Shown in pieces: positions 9,790-23,715 of a stretch of 64,000 nucleotides of DNA. How positions within the stretch are numbered: position 1 is the first letter of the stretch; every line of letters starts with the position of its first letter. A model generated the notes under the pieces. It had not been told where the DNA came from. It did not search any database and saw only the letters and a program-made list of their open reading frames with translations. Source of the stretch: Erpobdella octoculata (Eukaryota; Annelida; Clitellata; Hirudinida; Erpobdellidae); NCBI GenBank assembly GCA_963978895.1, contig OZ022244.1:22713992-22777991 (forward strand), written 5' to 3'. The position numbers and the translations under genes were made by a program.

Positions 9790-12700
9790 TTTTTCAGTTT
9801 TGACAACTTTTATTTTTCAAAACTTCAAACCGCTGTATCTCCTAAACGGAGCGTCCTAGAGCAAAAAGGACCTCGGATTCGTGATCCTCTGGCCGAGCTT
9901 TGTTAGGACCCATTTCAATTTTTCATTTTCGACAACTTTTATTTTTAAAAACTTTAAACCGCTGTATCTCTTAAACGGAGCGTCCTAGAGCAAAAAGGAC
10001 ATAGGATTCGTGATCCTCGGGCCGAGTTCTTTTACGATGTGATACTATTTTTCAGTTTTGACAACTTTTATTTTTCAAAACTTCAAACTGCTGTATCTCC
10101 TAAACGGAACGTCCTAGAGCAAAAAGAACCTCGGATTCGTGATCCTCGGGCCGAGTTATATTAGAATGTAAAACGATTTTTCAGTTTTGACAACTTTTAT
10201 TTTTCAAAACTTCAAACCGCTGTATCTCCTAAACGGAGCGTCCTAGAGCAAAAAGGACCACGGATTCGTGATCCTCGGGCCGATTTCTATTAAGATGTGA
10301 AACGATTTTTGAGTTTTGACAACTTTTATTTTTCAAAACTTCAAACCGCTTTATCTCCTAAAGGGAGCGTCCTAGAGCAAAAAGGACCACGAATTCGTGA
10401 CCCTCGGGCCGAGTCTGTTAAGATGTGAAACGATTTTTCAGTTTTGACAACTTTTTTTTTTCAAAATTTTAAACCGCTGTATCTCCGAAACGGAGCGTCC
10501 TAGAGCAAAAAGGACCTCGGATTCGGGATCCTCGGGCCGAGTTCTATTAGGACCCAATACAATTTTTCAGTTTTGACAACTTTTATTTTTCAAAATTTCA
10601 AACCGCTGTATCTCCTAAACGGAGCGTCCTAGAGCAAAAAGGACCTCGGATTCGTGATCCTCTGGCCGAGCTTTGTTAGGACCCATTTCAATTTTTCATT
10701 TTCGACAACTTTTATTTTTAAAAACTTTAAACCGCTTTATCTCCTAAACAGAGCGTCCTAGAGCAAAAAGGACCTCGGATTCGTGATCCTCGGGCCGAGT
10801 TCTTTTACGATGTAATACTATTTTTCAGTTTTGACAACTTTTATTTTTAAAAACTTTAAACCGCATTTATCTCCTAAATGGAGCGTCCTAGAGCAAAAAG
10901 GACCTCGGATTCGGGATCCTCGGGCCGAGTTCTTTTACGATGTAATACTATTTTTCAGTTTTGACAACTTTTATTTTTAAAAACTTTAAACCGCTGTATC
11001 TCCTAAATGGAGCGTCCTAGAGCAAAAAGGACCTCGGATTCGTGATCCTCGGGCCGAGTTCTATTAGAATGTAAAACGATTTTTCAGTTTTGACAACTTT
11101 TATTTTTCAAAACTTCAAACCGCTGTATCTCCTAAACGGAGCGTCCTAGAGCAAAAAGGACCTCGGATTCGTGATCCTCTGGCCGAGCTTTGTTAGGACC
11201 CAATACAATTTTTCAGTTTTGACAACTTTTATTTTTCAAAATTTCAAACCGCTGTATCTCCTAAACGGAGCGTCCTAGAGCAAAAAGGACCTCGGATTCG
11301 TGATCCTCTGGCCGAGCTTTGTTAGGACCCATTTCAATTTTTAATTTTCGACAACTTTTATTTTTAAAAACTTTAAACCGCTTTATCTCCTAAACAGAGC
11401 GTCCTAGAGCAAAAAGGACCTCGGATTCGTGATCCTCGGGCCGAGTTCTTTTACGATGTAATACTATTTTTCAGTTTTGACAACTTTTATTTTTAAAAAC
11501 TTTAAACCGCTGTATCTCCTAAATGGAGCGTCCTAGAGCAAAATGGACCTCGGATTCGGGATCCTCGGGCCGAGTTCTTTTACGATGTAATACTATTTTT
11601 CAGTTCTGACAACTTTTATTTTTAAAAACTTTAAACCGCTGTATCTCCTAAATGGAGCGTCCTAGAGCAAAAAGGACCTCGGATTCGTGATCCTCTGGCC
11701 GAGCTTTGTTAGGACACATTTCAATTTTTCATTTTCGACAACTTTTATTTTTAAAAACTTTAAACCGCTTTATCTCCTAAACAGAGCGTCCTAGAGCAAA
11801 AAGGACCTCGGATTCGTGATCCTCGGGCCGAGTTCTTTTACGATGTAATACTATTTTTCAGTTCTGACAACTTTTATTTTTAAAAACTTTAAACCGCTGT
11901 ATCTCCTAAATGGAGCGTCCTAGAGCAAAAAGGACCTCGGATTCGGGATCCTCGGGCCGAGTTCTTTTACGATGTAATACTATTTTTCAGTTTTGACAAC
12001 TTTTATTTTTAAAAACTTTAAACCGCTGTATCTCCTAAATGGAGCGTCCTAGAGCAAAATGGACCTCGGATTCGGGATCCTCGGGCCGAGTTCTTTTACG
12101 ATGTAATACTATTTTTCAGTTTTGACAACTTTTATTTTTAAAAACTTTAAACCGCTGTATCTCCTAAATGGAGCGTCCTAGAGCAAAAAGGACCTCGGAT
12201 TCGTGATCCTCGGGCCGAGTTCTATTAGAATGTAATACGATTTTTCAGTTTTGACAACTTTTATTTTTCAAAACTTCAAACCGCTGTATCTCCTAAACGG
12301 AGCGTCCTAGAGCAAAAAGGACCTCGGATTCGTGATCCTCTGGCCGAGCTTTGTTAGGACCCAATACAATTTTTCAGTTTTGACAACTTTTATTTTTCAA
12401 AATTTCAAACCGCTGTATCTCCTAAACGGAGCGTCCTAGAGCAAAAAGGACCTCGGATTCGTGATCCTCTGGCCGAGCTTTGTTAGGACACATTTCAATT
12501 TTTCATTTTCGACAACTTTTATTTTTAAAAACTTTAAACCGCTTTATCTCCTAAACAGAGCGTCCTAGAGCAAAAAGGACCTCGGATTCGTGATCCTCGG
12601 GCCGAGTTCTTTTACGATGTAATACTATTTTTCAGTTCTGACAACTTTTATTTTTAAAAACTTTAAACCGCTGTATCTCCTAAATGGAGCGTCCTAGAGC

Positions 12701-14172
12701 AAAAAGGACCTCGGATTCGGGATCCTCGGGCCGAGTTCTTTTACGATGTAATACTATTTTTCAGTTTTGACAACTTTTATTTTTAAAAACTTCAAACCGC
12801 TGTATCTCCTAAATGGAGCGTCCTAGAGCAAAATGGACCTCGGATTCGTGATCCTCGGGCCGAGTTCTATTAGAATGTAAAACGATTTTTCAGTTTTGAC
12901 AACTTTTATTTTTCAAAACTTCAAACCGCTGTATCTCCTAAACGGAGCGTCCTAGAGCAAAAAGGACCTCGGATTCGTGATCCTCTGGCCGAGCTTTGTT
13001 AGGACCCATTTCAATTTTTCATTTTCGACAACTTTTATTTTTAAAAACTTTAAACCGCTGTATCTCCTAAACGGAGCGTCCTAGAGCAAAAAGGACATAG
13101 GATTCGTGATCCTCGGGCCGAGTTCTTTTACGATGTGATACTATTTTTCAGTTTTGACAACTTTTATTTTTCAAAACTTCAAACTGCTGTATCTCCTAAA
13201 CGGAACGTCCTAGAGCAAAAAGGACCACGAATTCGTGATCCTCGGGCCGAGTTCTATTAAGATGTGAAACGATTTTTCAGTTTTGACAACTTTTATTTTT
13301 CAAAACTTCAAACCGCTTTATCTCCTAAAGGGAGCGTCCTAGAGCAAAAAGGACCACGAATTCGTGATCCTCGGGCCGAGTCTGTTAAGATGTGAAACGA
13401 TTTTTCAGTTTTAACAACTTTTTTTTTCAAAATTTTAAACCGCTGTATCTCCGAAACGGAGCGTCCTAGAGCAAAAAGGACCTCGGATTCGGGATCCTCG
13501 GGCCGAGTTCTATTAGGACCCAATACAATTTTTCAGTTTTGACAACTTTTATTTTTCAAAACTTCAAACCGCTGTATCTCCTAAACGGAGCGTCCTAGAG
13601 CAAGAAGGACCTCGGATTCGTGATCCTCGGCCGAGTTCTTTTACGATGTGAAACGATTTTCAAGTTTTGACAACTTTTATTTTTCAAAACTTCAAACCGC
13701 TGTATCTCCTAAACGGAGCGTCCTAGAGCAAAAAGGACCTCGGATTCGTGATCCTCTGGCCGAGCTTTGTTAGGACCCAATTCAATTTTTCATTTTCGAC
13801 AACTTTTATTTTTAAAAACTTTAAACCGCTGTATCTCCTAAACGGAGCGTCCTAGAGCAAAAAGGACATAGGATTCGTGATCCTCGGGCCGAGTTCTTTT
13901 ACGATGTGATACTATTTTTCAGTTTTGACAACTTTTATTTTTCAAAACTTCAAACTGCTGTATCTCCTAAACGGAACGTCCTAGAGCAAAAAGAACCTCG
14001 GATTCGTGATCCTCGGGCCGAGTTATATTAGAATGTAAAACGATTTTTCAGTTTTGACAACTTTTATTTTTCAAAACTTCAAACCGCTGTATCTCCTAAA
14101 CGGAGCGTCCTAGAGCAAAAAGGACCACGGATTCGTGATCCTCGGGCCGAGTTCTATTAAGATGTGAAACGA
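9790..14172 (+). repeat. Higher-order block A, copy 1 (4383 bp, 34 monomers)
   Basis: Rare variants recur exactly 4383 bp downstream. GCTGTATCTCTTAAACGG is at 9961 and 14344; CCGCATTTATC is at 10861 and 15244; a two-monomer open frame at 13308-13523 recurs at 17691-17906. The left breakpoint lies between about 9775 and 9845, where the two copies stop matching. The offset equals 34 monomers, consistent with unequal exchange in register. Block limits are uncertain by about 60 bp. Confidence 0.88.
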
Positions 14173-17100
14173 TTTTTCAGTTTTGACAACTTTTATTTTT
14201 CAAAACTTCAAACCGCTGTATCTCCTAAACGGAGCGTCCTAGAGCAAAAAGGACCTCGGATTCGTGATCCTCTGGCCGAGCTTTGTTAGGACCCATTTCA
14301 ATTTTTCATTTTCGACAACTTTTATTTTTAAAAACTTTAAACCGCTGTATCTCTTAAACGGAGCGTCCTAGAGCAAAAAGGACATAGGATTCGTGATCCT
14401 CGGGCCGAGTTCTTTTACGATGTGATACTATTTTTCAGTTTTGACAACTTTTATTTTTCAAAACTTCAAACTGCTGTATCTCCTAAACGGAACGTCCTAG
14501 AGCAAAAAGAACCTCGGATTCGTGATCCTCGGGCCGAGTTATATTAGAATGTAAAACGATTTTTCAGTTTTGACAACTTTTATTTTTCAAAACTTCAAAC
14601 CGCTGTATCTCCTAAACGGAGCGTCCTAGAGCAAAAAGGACCACGGATTCGTGATCCTCGGGCCGATTTCTATTAAGATGTGAAACGATTTTTGAGTTTT
14701 GACAACTTTTATTTTTCAAAACTTCAAACCGCTTTATCTCCTAAAGGGAGCGTCCTAGAGCAAAAAGGACCACGAATTCGTGACCCTCGGGCCGAGTCTG
14801 TTAAGATGTGAAACGATTTTTCAGTTTTGACAACTTTTTTTTTTCAAAATTTTAAACCGCTGTATCTCCGAAACGGAGCGTCCTAGAGCAAAAAGGACCT
14901 CGGATTCGGGATCCTCGGGCCGAGTTCTATTAGGACTCAATACAATTTTTCAGTTTTGACAACTTTTATTTTTCAAAATTTCAAACCGCTGTATCTCCTA
15001 AACGGAGCGTCCTAGAGCAAAAAGGACCTCGGATTCGTGATCCTCTGGCCGAGCTTTGTTAGGACCCATTTCAATTTTTCATTTTCGACAACTTTTATTT
15101 TTAAAAACTTTAAACCGCTTTATCTCCTAAACAGAGCGTCCTAGAGCAAAAAGGACCTCGGATTCGTGATCCTCGGGCCGAGTTCTTTTACGATGTAATA
15201 CTATTTTTCAGTTTTGACAACTTTTATTTTTAAAAACTTTAAACCGCATTTATCTCCTAAATGGAGCGTCCTAGAGCAAAAAGGACCTCGGATTCGGGAT
15301 CCTCGGGCCGAGTTCTTTTACGATGTAATACTATTTTTCAGTTTTGACAACTTTTATTTTTAAAAACTTTAAACCGCTGTATCTCCTAAATGGAGCGTCC
15401 TAGAGCAAAAAGGACCTCGGATTCGTGATCCTCGGGCCGAGTTCTATTAGAATGTAAAACGATTTTTCAGTTTTGACAACTTTTATTTTTCAAAACTTCA
15501 AACCGCTGTATCTCCTAAACGGAGCGTCCTAGAGCAAAAAGGACCTCGGATTCGTGATCCTCTGGCCGAGCTTTGTTAGGACCCAATACAATTTTTCAGT
15601 TTTGACAACTTTTATTTTTCAAAATTTCAAACCGCTGTATCTCCTAAACGGAGCGTCCTAGAGCAAAAAGGACCTCGGATTCGTGATCCTCTGGCCGAGC
15701 TTTGTTAGGACCCATTTCAATTTTTAATTTTCGACAACTTTTATTTTTAAAAACTTTAAACCGCTTTATCTCCTAAACAGAGCGTCCTAGAGCAAAAAGG
15801 ACCTCGGATTCGTGATCCTCGGGCCGAGTTCTTTTACGATGTAATACTATTTTTCAGTTTTGACAACTTTTATTTTTAAAAACTTTAAACCGCTGTATCT
15901 CCTAAATGGAGCGTCCTAGAGCAAAATGGACCTCGGATTCGGGATCCTCGGGCCGAGTTCTTTTACGATGTAATACTATTTTTCAGTTCTGACAACTTTT
16001 ATTTTTAAAAACTTTAAACCGCTGTATCTCCTAAATGGAGCGTCCTAGAGCAAAAAGGACCTCGGATTCGTGATCCTCTGGCCGAGCTTTGTTAGGACAC
16101 ATTTCAATTTTTCATTTTCGACAACTTTTATTTTTAAAAACTTTAAACCGCTTTATCTCCTAAACAGAGCGTCCTAGAGCAAAAAGGACCTCGGATTCGT
16201 GATCCTCGGGCCGAGTTCTTTTACGATGTAATACTATTTTTCAGTTCTGACAACTTTTATTTTTAAAAACTTTAAACCGCTGTATCTCCTAAATGGAGCG
16301 TCCTAGAGCAAAAAGGACCTCGGATTCGGGATCCTCGGGCCGAGTTCTTTTACGATGTAATACTATTTTTCAGTTTTGACAACTTTTATTTTTAAAAACT
16401 TTAAACCGCTGTATCTCCTAAATGGAGCGTCCTAGAGCAAAATGGACCTCGGATTCGGGATCCTCGGGCCGAGTTCTTTTACGATGTAATACTATTTTTC
16501 AGTTTTGACAACTTTTATTTTTAAAAACTTTAAACCGCTGTATCTCCTAAATGGAGCGTCCTAGAGCAAAAAGGACCTCGGATTCGTGATCCTCGGGCCG
16601 AGTTCTATTAGAATGTAATACGATTTTTCAGTTTTGACAACTTTTATTTTTCAAAACTTCAAACCGCTGTATCTCCTAAACGGAGCGTCCTAGAGCAAAA
16701 AGGACCTCGGATTCGTGATCCTCTGGCCGAGCTTTGTTAGGACCCAATACAATTTTTCAGTTTTGACAACTTTTATTTTTCAAAATTTCAAACCGCTGTA
16801 TCTCCTAAACGGAGCGTCCTAGAGCAAAAAGGACCTCGGATTCGTGATCCTCTGGCCGAGCTTTGTTAGGACACATTTCAATTTTTCATTTTCGACAACT
16901 TTTATTTTTAAAAACTTTAAACCGCTTTATCTCCTAAACAGAGCGTCCTAGAGCAAAAAGGACCTCGGATTCGTGATCCTCGGGCCGAGTTCTTTTACGA
17001 TGTAATACTATTTTTCAGTTCTGACAACTTTTATTTTTAAAAACTTTAAACCGCTGTATCTCCTAAATGGAGCGTCCTAGAGCAAAAAGGACCTCGGATT

Positions 17101-18555
17101 CGGGATCCTCGGGCCGAGTTCTTTTACGATGTAATACTATTTTTCAGTTTTGACAACTTTTATTTTTAAAAACTTCAAACCGCTGTATCTCCTAAATGGA
17201 GCGTCCTAGAGCAAAATGGACCTCGGATTCGTGATCCTCGGGCCGAGTTCTATTAGAATGTAAAACGATTTTTCAGTTTTGACAACTTTTATTTTTCAAA
17301 ACTTCAAACCGCTGTATCTCCTAAACGGAGCGTCCTAGAGCAAAAAGGACCTCGGATTCGTGATCCTCTGGCCGAGCTTTGTTAGGACCCATTTCAATTT
17401 TTCATTTTCGACAACTTTTATTTTTAAAAACTTTAAACCGCTGTATCTCCTAAACGGAGCGTCCTAGAGCAAAAAGGACATAGGATTCGTGATCCTCGGG
17501 CCGAGTTCTTTTACGATGTGATACTATTTTTCAGTTTTGACAACTTTTATTTTTCAAAACTTCAAACTGCTGTATCTCCTAAACGGAACGTCCTAGAGCA
17601 AAAAGGACCACGAATTCGTGATCCTCGGGCCGAGTTCTATTAAGATGTGAAACGATTTTTCAGTTTTGACAACTTTTATTTTTCAAAACTTCAAACCGCT
17701 TTATCTCCTAAAGGGAGCGTCCTAGAGCAAAAAGGACCACGAATTCGTGATCCTCGGGCCGAGTCTGTTAAGATGTGAAACGATTTTTCAGTTTTAACAA
17801 CTTTTTTTTTCAAAATTTTAAACCGCTGTATCTCCGAAACGGAGCGTCCTAGAGCAAAAAGGACCTCGGATTCGGGATCCTCGGGCCGAGTTCTATTAGG
17901 ACCCAATACAATTTTTCAGTTTTGACAACTTTTATTTTTCAAAACTTCAAACCGCTGTATCTCCTAAACGGAGCGTCCTAGAGCAAGAAGGACCTCGGAT
18001 TCGTGATCCTCGGCCGAGTTCTTTTACGATGTGAAACGATTTTCAAGTTTTGACAACTTTTATTTTTCAAAACTTCAAACCGCTGTATCTCCTAAACGGA
18101 GCGTCCTAGAGCAAAAAGGACCTCGGATTCGTGATCCTCTGGCCGAGCTTTGTTAGGACCCAATTCAATTTTTCATTTTCGACAACTTTTATTTTTAAAA
18201 ACTTTAAACCGCTGTATCTCCTAAACGGAGCGTCCTAGAGCAAAAAGGACATAGGATTCGTGATCCTCGGGCCGAGTTCTTTTACGATGTGATACTATTT
18301 TTCAGTTTTGACAACTTTTATTTTTCAAAACTTCAAACTGCTGTATCTCCTAAACGGAACGTCCTAGAGCAAAAAGAACCTCGGATTCGTGATCCTCGGG
18401 CCGAGTTATATTAGAATGTAAAACGATTTTTCAGTTTTGACAACTTTTATTTTTCAAAACTTCAAACCGCTGTATCTCCTAAACGGAGCGTCCTAGAGCA
18501 AAAAGGACCACGGATTCGTGATCCTCGGGCCGAGTTCTATTAAGATGTGAAACGA
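14173..18555 (+). repeat. Higher-order block A, copy 2 (4383 bp)
   Basis: Nearly identical to 9790-14172. A visible difference is T at 14937 where copy 1 has C at 10554, so the copies are not one sequence entered twice by mistake with perfect identity. The match ends near 18600, where CCGCTTTATC replaces CCGCTGTATC. Confidence 0.88.
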
Positions 18556-19976
18556 TTTTTCAGTTTTGACAACTTTTATTTTTCAAAACTTCAAACCGCT
18601 TTATCTCCTAAAGGGAGCGTCCTAGAGCAAAAAGGACCACGAATTCGTGATCCTCGGGCCGAGTTCTTTTACGATGTAATACTATTTTTCAGTTTTGACA
18701 ACTTTTATTTTTCAAAATTTCAAACTGCTATATCTCCTAAACGGAGCGTCCTAGAGCAAAAAGGACCTCGGATTCGTGATCCTCTGGCTGAGCTTTGTTA
18801 GGACACATTTCAATTTTTCATTTTCGACAACTTTTATTTTTAAAAACTTTAAACCGCTTTATCTCCTAAACAGAGCGTCCTAGAGCAAAAAGGACCTCGG
18901 ATTCGTGATCCTCGGGCCGAGTTCTTTTACGATGTAATACTATTTTTCAGTTTTGACAACTTTTATTTTTAAAAACTTTAAACCGCTGTATCTCCTAAAT
19001 GGAGCGTCCTAGAGCAAAAAGGACCTCGGATTCGGGATCCTCGGGCCGAGTTCTTTTACGATGTAATACTATTTTTCAGTTTTGACAACTTTTATTTTTC
19101 AAAATTTCAAACTGCTATATCTCCTAAACGGAGCGTCCTAGAGCAAAAAGGACCTCGGATTCGTGATCCTCTGGCTGAGCTTTGTTAGGACACATTTCAA
19201 TTTTTCATTTTCGACAACTTTTATTTTTAAAAACTTTAAACCGCTTTATCTCCTAAACAGAGCGTCCTAGAGCAAAAAGGACCTCGGATTCGTGATCCTC
19301 GGGCCGAGTTCTTTTACGATGTAATACTATTTTTCAGTTTTGACAACTTTTATTTTTAAAAACTTTAAACCGCTGTATCTCCTAAATGGAGCGTCCTAGA
19401 GCAAAAAGGACCTCGGATTCGGGATCCTCGGGCCGAGTTCTTTTACGATGTAATACTATTTTTCAGTTTTGACAACTTTTATTTTTAAAAACTTTAAACC
19501 GCTGTATCTCCTAAATGGAGCGTCCTAGAGCAAAAAGGACCTCGGATTCGTGATCCTCGGGCCGAGTACTATTAGAATGTAAAACGATTTTTCAGTTTTG
19601 ACAACTTTTATTTTTCAAAACTTCAAACCGCTGTATCTCCTAAACGGAGCGTCCTAGGGCAAAAAGGACCACGGATTCGTGATCCTCGGGCCGAGTTCTA
19701 TTAAGATGTGAAACGATTTTTCAGTTTTGACAACTTTTATTTTTCAAAACTTCAAACCGCTTTATCTCCTAAAGGGAGCGTCCTAGAGCAAAAAGGACCA
19801 TGAATTCGTGATCCTCGGGCCGAGTTCTTTTACGATGTAATACTATTTTTCAGTTTTGACAACTTTTATTTTTCAAAACTTCAAACCGCTGTATCTCCTA
19901 AACGGAGCGTCCTAGAGCAAAAAGGACCACGGATTCGTGATCCTCGGGCCGAGTTCTATTAAGATGTGAAACGATT
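18556..19976 (+). repeat. Core array, short three-monomer duplication region
   Basis: A trimer containing CTGCTATATCTCC and CTCTGGCTGAG occurs at 18781 and again 387 bp later at 19168, which is three monomers. The rest mixes the usual subtypes. Confidence 0.75.
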
Positions 19977-21835
19977 TTTCAGTTTTGACAACTTTTATTT
20001 TTCAAAACTTCAAACCGCTTTATCTCCTAAAGGGAGCGTCCTAGAGCAAAAAGGACCACGAATTCGTGATCCTCGGGCCGAGTCTGTTAAGATGTGAAAC
20101 GATTTTTCAGTTTTGACAACTTTTTTTTTTCAAAATTTTAAATTGCTGTATCTCCGAAACGGAGCGTCCTAGAGCAAAAAGTACCTCGGATTCGGGATCC
20201 TCGGGCCGAGTTCTATTAGGACCCAATACAATTTTTCAGTTTTGACAACTTTTATTTTTCAAAACTTCAAACCGCTGTATCTCCTAAACGGAGCGTCCTA
20301 GAGCAAGAAGGACCTCGGATTCGTGATCTTCGGCCGAGTTCTTTTACGATGTGAAACGATATTCAAGTTTTGACAACTTTTATTTTTCAAAACTTCAAAC
20401 CGCTGTATCTCCTAAACGGAGCGTCCTAGAGCAAAAAGGACCTCGGATTCGTGATCCTCTGGCCGAGCTTTGTTAGGACCCAATTCAATTTTTCATTTTC
20501 GACAACTTTTATTTTTAAAAACTTTAAACCGCTGTATCTCCTAAACGGAGCGTCCTATAGCAAAAAGGACATAGGATTCGTGATCCTCGGGCCGAGTTCT
20601 TTTACGATGTGATACTATTTTTCAGTTTTGACAACTTTTATTTTTCAAAACTTCAAACTGCTGTATCTCCTAAACGGAACGTCCTAGAGCAAAAAGAACC
20701 TCGGATTCGTGATCCTCGGGCCGAGTTATATTAGAATGTAAAACGATTTTTCAGTTTTGACAACTTTTATTTTTCAAAACTTCAAACCGCTGTATCTCCT
20801 AAACAGAGCGTCCTAGAGCAAAAAGGACCTCGGATTCGTGATCCTCGGGCCGAGTTCTTTTACGATGTAATACTATTTTTCAGTTTTGACAACTTTTATT
20901 TTTAAAAATTTTAAACCGCTGTATCTCCTAAATGGAGCGTCCTAGAGCAAAAAGGACCATGAATTCGTGATCCTCGGGCCGAGTTCTTTTACGATGTAAT
21001 ACTATTTTTCAGTTTTGACAACTTTTATTTTTCAAAACTTCAAACCGCTTTATCTCCTAAAGGGAGCGTCCTAGAGCAAAAAGGACCACGAATTCGTGAT
21101 CCTCGGGCCGAGTCTGTTAAGATGTGAAACGATTTTTCAGTTTTGACAACTTTTTTTTTTCAAAATTTTAAATTGCTGTATCTCCGAAACGGAGCGTCCT
21201 AGAGCAAAAAGTACCTCGGATTCGGGATCCTCGGGCCGAGTTCTATTAGGACCCAATACAATTTTTCAGTTTTGACAACTTTTATTTTTCAAAACTTCAA
21301 ACCGCTGTATCTCCTAAACGGAGCGTCCTAGAGCAAGAAGGACCTCGGATTCGTGATCTTCGGCCGAGTTCTTTTACGATGTGAAACGATATTCAAGTTT
21401 TGACAACTTTTATTTTTCAAAACTTCAAACCGCTGTATCTCCTAAACGGAGCGTCCTAGAGCAAAAAGGACCTCGGATTCGTGATCCTCTGGCCGAGCTT
21501 TGTTAGGACCCAATTCAATTTTTCATTTTCGACAACTTTTATTTTTAAAAACTTTAAACCGCTGTATCTCCTAAACGGAGCGTCCTATAGCAAAAAGGAC
21601 ATAGGATTCGTGATCCTCGGGCCGAGTTCTTTTACGATGTGATACTATTTTTCAGTTTTGACAACTTTTATTTTTCAAAACTTCAAACTGCTGTATCTCC
21701 TAAACGGAACGTCCTAGAGCAAAAAGAACCTCGGATTCGTGATCCTCGGGCCGAGTTATATTAGAATGTAAAACGATTTTTCAGTTTTGACAACTTTTAT
21801 TTTTCAAAACTTCAAACCGCTGTATCTCCTAAACG
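19977..21835 (+). repeat. Block B: duplication at 1030-bp offset (8 monomers)
   Basis: The segment 19977-20805 matches 21007-21835. The marker TTTTAAATTGCTGTATCTCC, with AATTGC replacing AACCGC, places AATTGCTGTA at 20141 and 21171. The marker CGATATTCAAG and the CCTATAGCAAAAAGG variant are shared as well. Confidence 0.82.
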
Positions 21836-23715
21836 GAGCGTCCTAGAGCAAAAAGGACCACGGATTCGTGATCCTCGGGCCGAGTTCTATTAAGATGTGA
21901 AACGATTTTTCAGTTTTGACAACTTTTATTTTTCAAAACTTCAAACCGCTTTATCTCCTAAAGGGAGCGTCCTAGAGCAAAAAGGACCACGAATTCGTGA
22001 TCCTCGGGCCGAGTCTGTTAAGATGTGAAACGATTTTTCAGTTTTGACAACTTTTTTTTTTTTAAATTTTAAACCGCTGTATCTCCGAAACGGAGCGTCC
22101 TAGAGCAAAAAGGACCTCGGATTCGGGATCCTCGGGCCGAGTTCTATTAGGACCCAATACAATTTTTCAGTTTTGACAACTTTTATTTTTCAAAACTTCA
22201 AACCGCTGTATCTCCTAAACGGAGCGTCCTAGAGCAAAAAGGACCTCGGATTCGTGATCCTCTGGCCGAGCTTTGTTAGGACCCAATTCAATTTTTCATT
22301 TTCGACAAATTTTATTTTTAAAAACTTTAAACCGCTGTATCTCCTAAACGGAGCGTCCTAGAGCAAAAAGGACCTCGGATTCGTGATCCTCGGGCCGAGT
22401 TCTTTTACGATGTAATACTATTTTTCAGTTTTGACAACTTTTATTTTTAAAAACTTTAAACCGCTGTATCTCCTAAACGGAGCGTCCTAGTGCAAAAAGG
22501 ATCTCGGATTCGTGATCCTCGGGCCGAGTTCTATTAGGACCCAATACAATTTTTCAGTTTTGACAACTTTTGTTTTTCAAAATTTTAAACCGCTGTAACT
22601 CCTAAACGGAGCGTCCTAGAGCAAAAAGGACCTCGGATTCGTGATCCTCGGGCCGAGTTCTATTAAGATGTGAAACGATTTTTCAGTTTTGACAACTTTT
22701 ATTTTTCAAAACTTCAAACCGCTGTATCTCCTAAACGGAGCGTCCTAGAGCAAAAAGAACCTCGGATTCGTGATCCTCGGGCCGAGTTATATTAGAATGT
22801 AAAACGATTTTTCAGTTTTGACAACTTTTGTTTTTCAAAATTTTAAACCGCTGTAACTCCTAAACGGAGCGTCCTAGAGCAAAAAGGACCTCGGATTCGT
22901 GATCCTCTGGCCGAGCTTTGTTAGGACCCAATACAATTTTTCATTTTCGACAACTTTTATTTTTAAAAACTTTAAACCGCTGTATCTCCTAAACAGAGCG
23001 TCCTAGAGCAAAAAGGACCTCGGATTCGTGATCCTCGGGCCGAGTTCTTTTACGATGTAATACTATTTCTCAGTTTTGACAACTTTTATTTTTCAAAACT
23101 TCAAACCGCTGTATCTCCTAAACGGAGCGTCCTAGAGCAAAAAGGACCTCGGATTCCTGATCCTCTGGCCGAGCTTTGTTAGGACCCATTTCAATTTTTC
23201 ATTTTCGACAACTTTTATTTTTAAAAACTTTAAACCGCTGTATCTCCTAAACGGAGCGTCCCAGAGCAAAAAGGAAATAGGATTCGTGATCCTCGGGCCG
23301 AGTTCTTTTACGATGTGATACTATTTTTCAGTTTTGACAACTTTTATTTTTCAAAACTTCAAACTGCTGTATCTCCTAAACGGAACGTCCTAGAGCAAAA
23401 AGAACCTCGGATTCGTGATCCTCGGGCCGAGTTATATTCGAATGTAAAACGATTTTTCAGTTTTGACAACTTTTATTTTTCAAAACTTCAAACCGCTGTA
23501 TCTCCTAAACGGAGCGTCCTAGAGCAAAAAGGACCACGAATTCGTGATCCTCGGGCCGAGTTCTTTTACGATGTAATACTATTTTTCAGTTTTGACAACT
23601 TTTATTTTTCAAAACTTCAAACCGCTGTATCTCCTAAACGGAGCGTCCTAGAGCAAAAAGGACCACGGATTCGTGATCCTCGGGCCGAGTTCTATTAAGA
23701 TGTGAAACGATTTTT
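21010..23715 (+). repeat. Higher-order block C, copy 1 (2706-bp offset, 21 monomers)
   Basis: Markers recur 2706 bp downstream. AATTGCTGTA is at 21171 and 23877, and the long T run before AAATTTTAAACC ends at 22071 and 24777. High similarity covers about 21010-23540 against 23716-26246. This block overlaps block B, so the duplications are nested. Confidence 0.83.

Noticed and set aside
13308..13523. Minus-strand 71-residue frame and its identical copy at 17691-17906
   Set aside because: These are satellite monomers in the 4383-bp duplicated block; the identity reflects block duplication, not coding selection.
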